This document shows, one piece after another, positions 41,739-49,728 of a stretch of 64,000 bases of DNA. Below the pieces are notes generated by a model that was given only the letters and a program-made list of their open reading frames with translations, was not told the DNA's origin and made no database searches. The DNA is from Lachnospiraceae bacterium (lineage in GTDB: Bacteria > Bacillota > Clostridia > Lachnospirales > Lachnospiraceae): assembly GCA_902363835.1 (NCBI GenBank), contig CABJBM010000009.1:124001-188000 (forward strand), in the 5' to 3' direction. The translations under genes and the position numbers were made by a program. The first letter of the stretch is position 1. Every line of letters starts with the position of its first letter.

Positions 41739-42614
41739 TTAATATGCCAACACCTCATAACCAGTTTCGGTTACTAACACCTGTTTTTCCCATTGCGCAG
41801 AAGGCTTCCCATCAGCAGTGCGAATAGTCCAATTATCGCATTTATCTGTTACTATATTGGATTTTCCCATATTTATCATAGGCTCTACAGTAAAAACAAG
41901 TCCTGGGACTAAGAGCATTCCTGTTCCTTGCTTTGTCACATAACCGACCCAAGGATCTTCATGAAATTGTAGACCAATACCGTGGCCTCCGATTTCTCGA
42001 ACGACAGAATATCCATTTTCCCTTGCATGGTCTTGAACAGCTTGCCCAACATCACCAAGAAATCCCCACGGTTTTACCTGTTCAATGCCCAGCTCCACAC
42101 ACTCTTTCGCAACATCAACCAGTTTTTGTTTCTCAGCGGAAACAGCACCAATGCAAAACATGCGTGAAGAATCTGAAAAAAATCCGTTATAAATTGTAGA
42201 CACATCAATATTTACAATATCGCCGTTTCGCAGGAATATACGATCAGAGGGGATACCATGACATACAACATCATTAATTGAGATACACACGCTCTTAGGG
42301 TATCCGTCAAAATTGAGTGTTGCTGGAACGCCTCCCAGTTCCTTGGTTTTTTCGAAGATAAGCCGGTCAAGCTCTTCCGTGGTGATTCCATCAACCGCAT
42401 AATTTGCAATGAAATCCAGTAAAGCGATGTTTCGTTTGCCGCTTTCCCGAATACCTTCAATCTGTTGTTTTGTTTTAAGCAATTTTCGATAAGGCACTTC
42501 ATATCCCTTTAAGCGGTAGATTTCAATTTGCTCATCAATAGGGCCATGACATTTCTTATATTTTCGACCGCTGCCACACCAGCAGAGATCATTTCTTCCA
42601 AACTTGTCAGACAT
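41739..42614 (-). CDS. map: Type I methionine aminopeptidase with SEC-C zinc domain
   Basis: Removes the initiator methionine from new proteins. The 291-residue protein starts with a SEC-C motif (GRNDLCWCGSGRKYKKCHG, residues 4-22) that binds zinc and ribosomal or SecB-like partners, followed by the peptidase fold. Metal ligands are visible in VNIDVSTIYNGFFSDSSRMF (two Asp), GHGIGLQFHEDPW (His), FTVEPMINMG (Glu) and WEKQVLVTETGYE (Glu). Start at 42614 has GAGGAG; the frame also opens from 42629. Low G+C, minus strand, in the cargo island. A chromosomal map should exist, so this would be an extra copy that may resist an inhibitor or suit a special condition. Confidence 0.9.
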   Translation of the reverse strand: MSDKFGRNDLCWCGSGRKYKKCHGPIDEQIEIYRLKGYEVPYRKLLKTKQQIEGIRESGKRNIALLDFIANYAVDGITTEELDRLIFEKTKELGGVPATLNFDGYPKSVCISINDVVCHGIPSDRIFLRNGDIVNIDVSTIYNGFFSDSSRMFCIGAVSAEKQKLVDVAKECVELGIEQVKPWGFLGDVGQAVQDHARENGYSVVREIGGHGIGLQFHEDPWVGYVTKQGTGMLLVPGLVFTVEPMINMGKSNIVTDKCDNWTIRTADGKPSAQWEKQVLVTETGYEVLAY

Positions 42615-42663
42615 TTTATCTCCTCGCATTTACAAATTCGGAGGGAGCAATACGCCCTATAGA

Positions 42664-43005
42664 CTAAGGTGAGCTAAGAGAAACACCGGAAGTTTTCCGA
42701 TATTGGCGTGGCGAGCATTGAAACGCTTGTGAAAAAGCTCTTGCAAACGCTTCAGATGACGAGTACCCATATCGAAAAGCAATATCGGTTATTCTGTCAT
42801 TGGTTATGCAAAGATCATTAGCAGCAGCTTTTAATTTACATTGGGCAAGAAATTGTTTATATGTCATACCCATGTGCTCCCGAAACTTTGTAGAGCAGTA
42901 ATACGGTGAATAACCAACATATGATGACATATCTTGCAGGCTTGGGCTTTCTGTTATGTTATTTTCTACCCACTTTGCCATTGTTTCTATTGTTTGAACA
43001 GACAT
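42664..43005 (-). CDS. AraC-family transcription regulator (DNA-binding domain only)
   Basis: A 113-residue protein of two helix-turn-helix units: LQDMSSYVGYSPYYCSTKFREHMGMTYKQFLAQCKLKAAANDL and ITDIAFRYGYSSSEAFARAFSQAFQCSPRQYRKTS. It has no effector domain, as in MarA/SoxS-type activators. The frame opens at 43047, but ATG at 43005 with AAAGGAG eight bases upstream is chosen. Lies 50 bases upstream of the aminopeptidase gene on the same strand, so it may control itself and the cargo genes, possibly through the repeated modules. Confidence 0.85.
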   Translation of the reverse strand: MSVQTIETMAKWVENNITESPSLQDMSSYVGYSPYYCSTKFREHMGMTYKQFLAQCKLKAAANDLCITNDRITDIAFRYGYSSSEAFARAFSQAFQCSPRQYRKTSGVSLSSP

Positions 43006-43189
43006 TTGCTTCACTCCTTTCTCCAGTATATCAATTCTCACAGACAATTACCTGATATAAGTTGCACATATGAGATAAAGTGCTTGCCGATAATCTCCGT
43101 AATTTGGCTGCAGCAGGAGTTTACGGATGCCTTTAATTACTGTACAGATTATAAATAATTAGCAATTCAAATACTTGTTAAAAGTTATC

Positions 43190-43262
43190 GTACCATATGT
43201 TGCCGCAAATTTCCACTGTCCTTATGCAAGTATTGACTGGACGATACTTGGTATGTAAGCAG
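43190..43262. repeat. Partial, decayed third copy of the intergenic module
   Basis: CACTGTCCTTATGCAAG, then TATTGACTGGACGATACTTGGTATGTAAG aligns to the last third of modules A and B; the plus-strand frame reads LCKY, stop, LDDTWYV. It marks the right border of the cargo island. The rest of 43048-43189 shows no gene. Confidence 0.55.
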
Positions 43263-43269
43263 GGACAGA

Positions 43270-43340
43270 TTGACTTCCGGTGCATAAAGTGATATTATAG
43301 TGGCAAATATAACAAATGAAAACAAGCCATATAATATCAC
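43270..43340 (+). promoter_or_regulatory. Promoter and operator of the AbiE cassette
   Basis: -35 TTGACT (43270-43275), 17-base spacer, -10 TATTAT (43293-43298). The inverted repeat GTGATATTATAGTGGC (43289-43304) and GCCATATAATATCAC (43326-43340) covers the -10 and the leader. AbiEi antitoxins are known to bind inverted repeats in their own promoter, so this is a likely autoregulatory site. Confidence 0.7.
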
Positions 43341-43360
43341 TCGACCGGGAGGTGAAACAC

Positions 43361-44029
43361 TTGGAGCAGATTGGATATGGAGAACACATTGCAGAAACCG
43401 TTAAAAATATTCCCTACGAAGCAGCCATCCAAACAGAAAATATAGCGGCACAGCTGGCGGGAACCTTTGACTTGCCCTATGAGCAGGCCAAGGCCCTGAC
43501 CAATGTGAAGCTGAAGCGGATGGCGGACAAGGGCGAAATCGAAAGGCTGCAAAAAGGTATCTATTGCCAGGTGAAGCAGACCGTGTTCGGGAGGGTTACG
43601 CCCAGCACGGAACAGGTGATGAAGAAAACCCTGACGGAGCAAGGCGGTGTAAAAATCGGATACGAATCGGGCGCATTCCTGATGAATAAGCTGGGACTGA
43701 CTACCTTGATTCCCCGCGACATGGAAATCACCACAAACCGCTATGGTGCAAAGCTGCCGAAGGATTGCCATATTAAACTCAAGAAGCCTGCTGTGCCGGT
43801 AACGGAGGACAACTGGAAATATCTCCAGTTCATCGATTTGACAATGGCGCTTGCCGATGCGCACATAGATGCACAGAGGCCGGAGCTGCTGCTGGCAGGC
43901 TACGCAAAGCAACAGGAGCTTGACGGTCTTGCCCTGCTGTTTACCGCACGTAAACATTACCCGGCAAAGGTGATCCTGCCCCTTATTGACTTACTCATGG
44001 AGGTGAACGATGAACTTACATCAGGATAA
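43361..44029 (+). CDS. abiEi: AbiEi-like antitoxin (type IV toxin-antitoxin, DUF6088 type)
   Basis: Antitoxin and autorepressor of about 222 residues. IQTENIAAQLAGTFDLPYEQAKALTNVKLKRMADKGEIERLQKGIYCQ is an N-terminal winged helix, followed by GVKIGYESGAFLMNKLGLTTLIP, typical of AbiEi C-terminal parts. The open frame begins at 43316 with an ATG that lies inside the operator; TTG at 43361, seven bases after GGGAGGT, is more likely the start. Overlaps the toxin gene by 20 bases. The antitoxin does not bind the toxin in this class but opposes its effect. Confidence 0.8.
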   Translation: MEQIGYGEHIAETVKNIPYEAAIQTENIAAQLAGTFDLPYEQAKALTNVKLKRMADKGEIERLQKGIYCQVKQTVFGRVTPSTEQVMKKTLTEQGGVKIGYESGAFLMNKLGLTTLIPRDMEITTNRYGAKLPKDCHIKLKKPAVPVTEDNWKYLQFIDLTMALADAHIDAQRPELLLAGYAKQQELDGLALLFTARKHYPAKVILPLIDLLMEVNDELTSG

Positions 44030-45017
44030 AGACGCATTTGAAGCCCTGCTCTCGGACGTCAGCCGCAGAACAGGCATCCGAAGTGACATTGTCGAAAAGG
44101 ATTATTATCTGACGCTGCTGTTATGGGAACTGTCCGAAAAGCAGAATTTCCTTCCCGCATACTTCAAAGGCGGAACCGCCCTGTATAAATCCATCGGCCG
44201 CATGAAACGCTTTTCGGAAGATATTGATCTGACGGTTGCGGTTCAAGACTGTTCAAAAAGTCAGGGAAAAAAGCGGCTGGAAACATCGGCAAACGGCTAT
44301 CATACTCTTTCAAGGACAACCGATAAAGCCAGAGAAAGCAATCAGAGGGGCAGCATCACCAGCGTATATGAATATGTACCTGTGACTGCGGTGGATTCCG
44401 CTGACTCACTGCAGCGTTTTGGCTATGTCAAAGTGGAAGCAACCTCCTTCACCATCAGTGAACCGGTGGAAGCCCTTGAAGTTTCACCGCTGCTTTATTC
44501 GGAGGCAACCGGTGAGCAGCGGCAAATTCTCGAATCGGCTTATGGCGTAAAGCCCTTTTCTGTGCAGACCATCAAACTGGAACGGATCTTCGCGGATAAA
44601 ATACTGGCTGCGGAGTTTTATTACCAGCGGCGGATGCTGTTTGATACCGCAAAGCACCTTTATGATCTTTCCATCATGATGGAACAGGAAAGAATCCGCA
44701 CCCTGCTCTCAGCGCCGGAAGAGCTCACAGCCATGCTCGCCTATAAGCGGAAAGAAGAAAGGGAGCGGATCGGAAGTGATCTGTCGGAAAAGCCGTTTTC
44801 CGAATTCACACTGTTTGATGCGGTTGGCACAGATGACGAGCTGGCGGCGGCCTTTTCAAAAATGCAGAAGATTTATGTGTTTTCGCAGCGGGATATTCTT
44901 TCACCGGTACGGTTATCCGAAAGCATGGCAGCCTTGAATCAAACCCTGCTCCAGTTGGATGAGGGGCTTGAAAGGACGCAGGCTCCCGGTGGGCAAACCC
45001 AGCAGAAAATGCTGTAA
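44010..45017 (+). CDS. abiEii: AbiEii/AbiGii nucleotidyltransferase toxin
   Basis: Toxin of 335 residues in the DUF1814 nucleotidyltransferase family. The core KGGTALYKSIGRMKRFSEDIDLTV (about 55-78) holds the GG-T-A-L and S-E-D-I-D motifs that bind nucleotide and metal. Related toxins block growth by nucleotidyl transfer to tRNA acceptor ends or similar targets. It acts in phage abortive infection and element maintenance. Translation is coupled to the antitoxin. A third gene follows after 18 bases. Confidence 0.9.
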   Translation: MNLHQDKDAFEALLSDVSRRTGIRSDIVEKDYYLTLLLWELSEKQNFLPAYFKGGTALYKSIGRMKRFSEDIDLTVAVQDCSKSQGKKRLETSANGYHTLSRTTDKARESNQRGSITSVYEYVPVTAVDSADSLQRFGYVKVEATSFTISEPVEALEVSPLLYSEATGEQRQILESAYGVKPFSVQTIKLERIFADKILAAEFYYQRRMLFDTAKHLYDLSIMMEQERIRTLLSAPEELTAMLAYKRKEERERIGSDLSEKPFSEFTLFDAVGTDDELAAAFSKMQKIYVFSQRDILSPVRLSESMAALNQTLLQLDEGLERTQAPGGQTQQKML

Positions 45018-45035
45018 TGCGCAGGAGGTGATGCG

Positions 45036-45458
45036 GTGAACAGCAATGATATGAAAGGGAAAATCCATAACTCCATGTATCAGCAGCTGCAAAAGAGCGG
45101 CATAGCTGTCCCCGTGCAGGTGCTGATGGATTTAGACATCCTATCCAAAGAGGATTATGAGCAGTGGCGCTTCGGCAAGGTGGATTATTTGGAGCGTGTC
45201 TGCAAAGTGAACCTCTCCAAACTGTCCCTTATCATGCGGGAAATCCGAAGCTATGCCGCGAAAAACAATCTCAAGGCTTCGTGGACCTTTTATAAGCAGT
45301 GGGGACTGAAAAACCGCCCTCACGCAAAGAAGCTCCGGTTTTCCAAAAGCGGCGGCGAGGACATTGAAAAAGCCTATGCCACCCACTATATAGACCCCGT
45401 CAGGATGAGCGAGCTGAAAAACCAATCGGAATTATGCTCCAAGGCGCACTGTGAATGA
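45036..45458 (+). CDS. AbiE-linked protein of unknown function
   Basis: A 140-residue basic protein starting with GTG at 45036 (AGGAGGTG eight bases upstream). GIAVPVQVLMDLDILSKEDYEQWRFGKVDYLERVCKVNLSKLSLIMREIR and ASWTFYKQWG are its most regular parts; it looks helical and may bind nucleic acid. It lies 18 bases from the toxin gene, so it is probably part of the same operon. I do not know a named family. Confidence 0.65.
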   Translation: MNSNDMKGKIHNSMYQQLQKSGIAVPVQVLMDLDILSKEDYEQWRFGKVDYLERVCKVNLSKLSLIMREIRSYAAKNNLKASWTFYKQWGLKNRPHAKKLRFSKSGGEDIEKAYATHYIDPVRMSELKNQSELCSKAHCE

Positions 45459-45509
45459 ACCCATGGTGCGCTTTTTTATTTCCCCCAAAAGGCGTTTGTG
45501 GCAGCAAAA

Positions 45510-45538
45510 CAAGGAGAGCGGCAGAACCGCTCTCCTTG
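45510..45538 (-). terminator. Hairpin between AbiE operon and the small minus-strand gene
   Basis: CAAGGAGAGCGG pairs with CCGCTCTCCTTG across a five-base loop. On the minus strand it is followed by TTTTGC, so it terminates the small gene at 45559-45726; it may also slow plus-strand transcription from AbiE. Confidence 0.7.
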
Positions 45539-45558
45539 CTGTTTGTAAACGAATTTCG

Positions 45559-45726
45559 CTATTTATCGCTGCCGTCAGGCTCGGAATCTCTTTTGAGCTC
45601 CACAATAACGCCGTCATTGCCGGAGATGAAAAGCTCCTCCGTCTTTTGCTGCGCACGCTGAAGCAGCGAAATGGCATCTGTCACATCGTTAAACAGCGAA
45701 TCATACATTTTTTTGTAGTCTGCCAC
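45559..45726 (-). CDS. Small antisense-oriented protein gene (55 residues)
   Basis: Starts with GTG at 45726, which follows GGAGGTCAATTGC, and ends at a terminator hairpin, so it is a real unit in spite of its size. Product begins VADYKKMYDSLFNDVTDA and continues ISLLQRAQQKTEELFISG; a short helical protein with an acidic end. It is the only minus-strand gene between AbiE and the VirB6-like gene. Function unknown. Confidence 0.6.
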   Translation of the reverse strand: MADYKKMYDSLFNDVTDAISLLQRAQQKTEELFISGNDGVIVELKRDSEPDGSDK

Positions 45727-45863
45727 GCAATTGACCTCCTTTTCCTAATTTCGGTGGCCACCGTTGTGTGGTATTGAAGCTCTGAACGAGCAGATTGTCA
45801 AGTCGTTTTTGAAGTCTTCTAAATCTTTGCGCCCTGCCCGAAATTTGTTCAGACAGATATGTT

Positions 45864-45899
45864 GGCACACCGCAGGCATTGCTATGGTGTGCCTTTTTT
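45864..45899 (+). terminator. Intrinsic terminator upstream of the VirB6-like gene
   Basis: GGCACACC / GGTGTGCC stem followed by TTTTTT. It would stop transcription arriving from AbiE just before the conjugation genes. The stretch 45727-45863 holds no gene I can support. Confidence 0.7.
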
Positions 45900-45926
45900 A
45901 TTTCCACAGAAAGGGGTGAGAATCCA

Positions 45927-46832
45927 ATGTTTATCTGGGACTTCGTCCTTGGAACCGTCATGGATCAGATCATCGAATGGCTCTACGGACAGGTGGTCGG
46001 CTTTCTGGCCGACTTCTTTGCGCAGATGGGAAACATGGGCGTGGAGCTGTTTGAGATGAGCTGGGTACAGTCCATCGTCCTGTTTTTTTCCTATCTGGCT
46101 TGGGCGCTGTACGGAACCGGGCTGGTGGTGTCGGCGTTTGAAACCGGCATCGAATACCAGCACGGGCGGGGCAGCGTGAAGGACACCGCCTTAAACGCCA
46201 TCAAGGGCTTTATGGCGGTGTCCCTTTTTACCATCGTGCCGGTGGAGCTGTTCAAGCTCTCGGTCAATCTCCAGAGCAGCCTCACGGCGGGCATCACCGG
46301 CTACGGTACCAGCTTCGGCGACCTTGCCGGGAATATCATTTCCGAGCTTGGCAGCTCACCGGATATCGGCGGCGCCATGGGCTCCGGTGTGTTCGGAGGT
46401 CTGTCTGTCATTACAAGCCCGATCTTGCTGCTCTTTATGATTATCATGATGGGCTACGCGGTCATTAAGGTGTTCTTTGCCAACCTGAAGCGCGGAGGCA
46501 TCCTGCTGATCCAAATCGCCGTGGGCAGCCTGTATATGTTCTCCGTCCCTCGCGGCTACATCGACGGCTTTACCCAGTGGTGCAAGCAGATTATCGGCCT
46601 GTGCCTGACCACGTTTTTACAGGCAACCATCCTCGCCGCAGGGCTTATGGTCTTGCGAACCCATGCCCTGCTGGGGCTTGGTCTGATGCTGGCCGCCGGA
46701 GAAGTGCCGCGAATTGCCGGAGCATTCGGGCTGGACACCAGCACAAAGGCCAATGTGATGAGCGCCGTGTATACCGCACAGGCGGCCGTCAACACCACCC
46801 GCACCATCGTGCAGGCGGTTGCGCCAAAATAG
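45927..46832 (+). CDS. VirB6/TrbL-like conjugation membrane protein (CD0415/CD1112 family)
   Basis: Polytopic channel protein of 301 residues with about six to seven membrane segments (WVQSIVLFFSYLAWALYGTGLVVSAF, ILLLFMIIMMGYAVIKVFF, LCLTTFLQATILAAGLMVL). Length and topology fit VirB6/TrbL of type IV secretion, and the sequence style fits the 'CD0415/CD1112' mobile-element family of Clostridioides. The frame opens at 45879, but ATG at 45927 has AAAGGGGTG upstream. Begins the main transfer operon. Confidence 0.8.
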   Translation: MFIWDFVLGTVMDQIIEWLYGQVVGFLADFFAQMGNMGVELFEMSWVQSIVLFFSYLAWALYGTGLVVSAFETGIEYQHGRGSVKDTALNAIKGFMAVSLFTIVPVELFKLSVNLQSSLTAGITGYGTSFGDLAGNIISELGSSPDIGGAMGSGVFGGLSVITSPILLLFMIIMMGYAVIKVFFANLKRGGILLIQIAVGSLYMFSVPRGYIDGFTQWCKQIIGLCLTTFLQATILAAGLMVLRTHALLGLGLMLAAGEVPRIAGAFGLDTSTKANVMSAVYTAQAAVNTTRTIVQAVAPK

Positions 46833-46851
46833 CACAGAAAGGAAAAAGCCT

Positions 46852-47235
46852 ATGAAACTAATCTATGTGGCGTCCCCCTACGCCGGGGACATCGAACAGA
46901 ATACCGAATTTGCCAGGAAAGCGTGCCGCCATGTGATGAGCGAGGGGCACGCTTTTTTTGCGCCCCATCTGTTATACCCGCAGCTCCTTGATGATTCCAA
47001 GCCGCAGGAGCGCCAGGCGGGTCTGGATATGGGGCTTGCCATGCTGCCCCGCTGCGACGAGCTGTGGTGCTATGGCGACCGTATTTCCTTCGGAATGCAC
47101 CTTGAAATCGAGGAAGCGGTCAGAATCGGAATCCCGGTTCGCCGGGTGATGGAACAGGAAAACGGCTTTGCTGTCGGCAGAGCCAAAGGCACCGAACCGG
47201 CCGAAGCTCCCCAGCAGGCGATGAGGATGGCCTGA
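46852..47235 (+). CDS. DUF4406/nucleoside-deoxyribosyltransferase-like protein
   Basis: A 127-residue protein: MKLIYVASPYAGDIEQNTEFARKACRHVMSEGHAFFAPHLLYPQLL and CDELWCYGDRISFGMHLEIEEAVRIGIPV. The Y-V-A-S-P-Y-x-G start and the G-M-x-x-E-I-x-x-A motif (Glu as nucleophile) are those of small nucleoside 2-deoxyribosyltransferase-fold proteins common in phages and ICEs. May alter nucleotides. ATG at 46852 has AGGAAA spacing; its stop overlaps the methyltransferase start. Confidence 0.7.
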   Translation: MKLIYVASPYAGDIEQNTEFARKACRHVMSEGHAFFAPHLLYPQLLDDSKPQERQAGLDMGLAMLPRCDELWCYGDRISFGMHLEIEEAVRIGIPVRRVMEQENGFAVGRAKGTEPAEAPQQAMRMA

Positions 47236-49493
47236 TGATGACGATGGGGAGCCTCTTCGATGGGATCGGAGGTTTTCCATTGGCGGCTATCCGCAACGGT
47301 ATCACTCCCGTATGGGCCAGTGAAATTGAAGCCTTTCCCATTGAAGTGACCAAAATCCGATTCCCCGAAATGCTCCATGTCGGGGATATCACAAAGCTGG
47401 ACGGATCGAAACTGCCGCCTGTGGACGTCATTTGCGGCGGCTCACCCTGCCAAGATTTATCGGTCGCTGGCCAGCGCCGGGGCTTGGCGGGTGAGCGTTC
47501 CGGGCTGTTTATGGAGCAAACCAGAATTACAAAGGAGATGAGAAAAGGTGATGAGCAACGAAACGTACCAGCTTACCTTGTTCGACCTCGATACCTCGTT
47601 TGGGAGAATGTCCCCGGAGCTTTCAGCTCGGCAGAGGGGGAGGATTTCAGGGCGGTCATTGAAGAGATCGTCCGCATTAAGTACAGTGCCTGTGATGTGC
47701 CTCGACCTGAGTCCGGGCGCTGGGAATCTGCTGGGGCTGTCCTTTTGGGAGATGAATTCAGCCTGGCTTGGCGTGTCATGGACGCTCAATTCTGGGGAGT
47801 CGCCCAGCGCCGCCGTCGCATCTTCCTTGTCGCAGATTTTGGAGGCACGACCGCACCAGAAATACTATTTAAGCAAGACAGCTTGTTTGGGGATATTGCG
47901 CAGAGCGGAGGCCAGAGGAAAGGAACTGCCGCTCCAGCTGAAGGATGCCTTGATGATACAGGCGGGACTTGCCTGACCCCATGGGATGTGCAGAGCCGCC
48001 GCATTTTTGAAGAAACCGGAACATGGCCCGCCCTCTATGGCGGCGAAGGCGGCGGGCACGGATATATCCAGACAGAAGAAAAAACAGCGATAGCCTTTGC
48101 CGCGAATCAGCGTGATGAAGTGCGGGATCTCCATGATGTAGCTGGTTCCTTGGGTGCGCAGCCAGGGATGAAGCAGCAGACCTTTGTGGCACATCCGCTG
48201 TTGTGCTTGAACGATCAGGGCGGCGAACGGATGGATGTCACCGAGGATGTGGCGTCCACACTGCGCGCCGGTATGGGAGGGCATCCTCCGCTGGTATCTC
48301 AGCCCAATTGCATGAACAGCTGGGACACCCAGCAAAGCCGTGTGTTCGCACCGGAGGGTGTGGCGCCGACCCTTGCCGGTGCGGACGGTGGCGGGGGCAG
48401 GAACCCGGCGGGGCTTCTGTTTGCGGCAGGCGTTGTCAGCAAAGGGGACGGGGATTGTTTTTTGACACCTGAAACGCACACCTCGCTAACCGGCGGCGGT
48501 GGACAGGCCGGACAAGGCTACCCCTGTGTGCTAACCGCAGGCTTCTGCGGCAGCGCCAGTGCCGATGCCAGAGGAATCGGCTATCAGGCGGAGTGTTCCC
48601 CTACCATTAAAACAGGCACAGCGCCATCGGTGCTGTGTCTCAACGATCAGGGCGGCAGCCAGATGCACTGCACCGAGGATATCACCGGCACCCTTCGCGC
48701 ACAGGAGCATGGACACCAGCCGCTGGTGTTTGACAACCACGCACAGGATTCCCGCTTTACCGGGCCGGTGGCGGTATCGCAAACGGTATCCGCAGGCTTC
48801 GGGCAGGGCGGGAACAATCAGCCGCTGGTCATGGCAACCCAACAGGGCGGCGCTGAAATTGGCGAGGGCATCTGCCCCACCATTACAGCCAGTGCCGGGA
48901 TGAGCGGAAATAATCAGCCGGTGTTGTTTGAAAATCACGGCATCGACAGCCGCTATACCGGCCCGCATGCTGTGGCGCCCACCATGTCCGCCCGTATGGG
49001 AACCGGGGGCAACAATGTTCCGCTGGTGGGGAATCCCGCAATGCAGGAAACCATCTGCATTGCGGGCAATACCATCGACAGGGAACCGGAAAACGGCGGG
49101 AACGGCCTCGGCTGTCAGTCGGACATCAGCTACACCATTACGACCTCTGATCGGCACGCAGTGTGTGAGCCATACCAAGAGGTGGTAGGTGCGTTGTGCC
49201 GGGGGGATGAGAAAGGCATCGGCAGCCAGTATGTCAGTCAGAATAAATGCATTGTCGAAAGGCGCAACCTCATCCGCAGGCTCACCCCACTGGAATGCGA
49301 ACGGCTTCAAGGCTTTCCCGATGGCTGGACTCTGATTCCCGGCGCATCGGACAGCGCCAGATATAAGGCTCTTGGAAATAGTGTGGCGATACCCTGTGTG
49401 GACTTTGTCCTCCGCGGTATCGCCTATTTTTTGCGAAAAATTGATGAGGAACAGGAGGAATCACCCCCATGTACATCTACCCCGACAACCTAA
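47235..49493 (+). CDS. DNA (cytosine-5-)-methyltransferase with very long recognition region
   Basis: A 752-residue C5 methyltransferase. Motif I SLFDGIGGFPLA, motif IV GGSPCQDLS with catalytic Cys72, motif VI WENVPGAF, motif VIII QRRRRIFLV and the C-terminal motifs LTPLECERLQGFPDGWT and ALGNSVAIPC are all present. Between them (about 210-660) is a Gly-rich region with many degenerate units (TLRAQEHGHQPLVF, TVSAGFGQGGNNQPLV, TMSARMGTGGNNVPLV) instead of a compact target domain. No partner nuclease, so it is an orphan that protects the element. Start overlaps the previous stop. Confidence 0.9.
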   Translation: MMTMGSLFDGIGGFPLAAIRNGITPVWASEIEAFPIEVTKIRFPEMLHVGDITKLDGSKLPPVDVICGGSPCQDLSVAGQRRGLAGERSGLFMEQTRITKEMRKGDEQRNVPAYLVRPRYLVWENVPGAFSSAEGEDFRAVIEEIVRIKYSACDVPRPESGRWESAGAVLLGDEFSLAWRVMDAQFWGVAQRRRRIFLVADFGGTTAPEILFKQDSLFGDIAQSGGQRKGTAAPAEGCLDDTGGTCLTPWDVQSRRIFEETGTWPALYGGEGGGHGYIQTEEKTAIAFAANQRDEVRDLHDVAGSLGAQPGMKQQTFVAHPLLCLNDQGGERMDVTEDVASTLRAGMGGHPPLVSQPNCMNSWDTQQSRVFAPEGVAPTLAGADGGGGRNPAGLLFAAGVVSKGDGDCFLTPETHTSLTGGGGQAGQGYPCVLTAGFCGSASADARGIGYQAECSPTIKTGTAPSVLCLNDQGGSQMHCTEDITGTLRAQEHGHQPLVFDNHAQDSRFTGPVAVSQTVSAGFGQGGNNQPLVMATQQGGAEIGEGICPTITASAGMSGNNQPVLFENHGIDSRYTGPHAVAPTMSARMGTGGNNVPLVGNPAMQETICIAGNTIDREPENGGNGLGCQSDISYTITTSDRHAVCEPYQEVVGALCRGDEKGIGSQYVSQNKCIVERRNLIRRLTPLECERLQGFPDGWTLIPGASDSARYKALGNSVAIPCVDFVLRGIAYFLRKIDEEQEESPPCTSTPTT

Positions 49494-49726
49494 AATCCAA
49501 GGCAACCCTGTGGCTGTGGGAGCTGCGTGACATCGGAATCATCGGCATCGGCTGCCTGATTTCAGTGTTCGCACTCTCACGGCTCGGCTGGCTGCCACCC
49601 ATTGTCGTGACGGCGGTCTATGCCTTTTTATCCATCCGCTTCGAGGATGTGAGCATCCTTGATTTTATCCGCTACGCCGCCGCTTTCTTTTTTGGAAAGC
49701 AGCAGACCTATGAATGGAGGGCGTGA
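49469..49726 (+). CDS. VirB3/PrgI-like membrane protein
   Basis: An 85-residue protein with two membrane helices (IGIIGIGCLISVFALSRLGW and PPIVVTAVYAFLSI) and the end FFFGKQQTYEWRA. Small two-helix proteins directly before VirB4 genes are VirB3/PrgI components of the transfer channel. Overlaps the methyltransferase end by 25 bases. Family call by size and place. Confidence 0.7.
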   Translation: MYIYPDNLKSKATLWLWELRDIGIIGIGCLISVFALSRLGWLPPIVVTAVYAFLSIRFEDVSILDFIRYAAAFFFGKQQTYEWRA

Positions 49727-49728
49727 AT

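Noticed and set aside
47548..47976. A 142-codon plus-strand frame inside the C5 methyltransferase gene with a good-looking start.
   Set aside because: The methyltransferase frame has catalytic motifs through this part; the alternative product resembles nothing.
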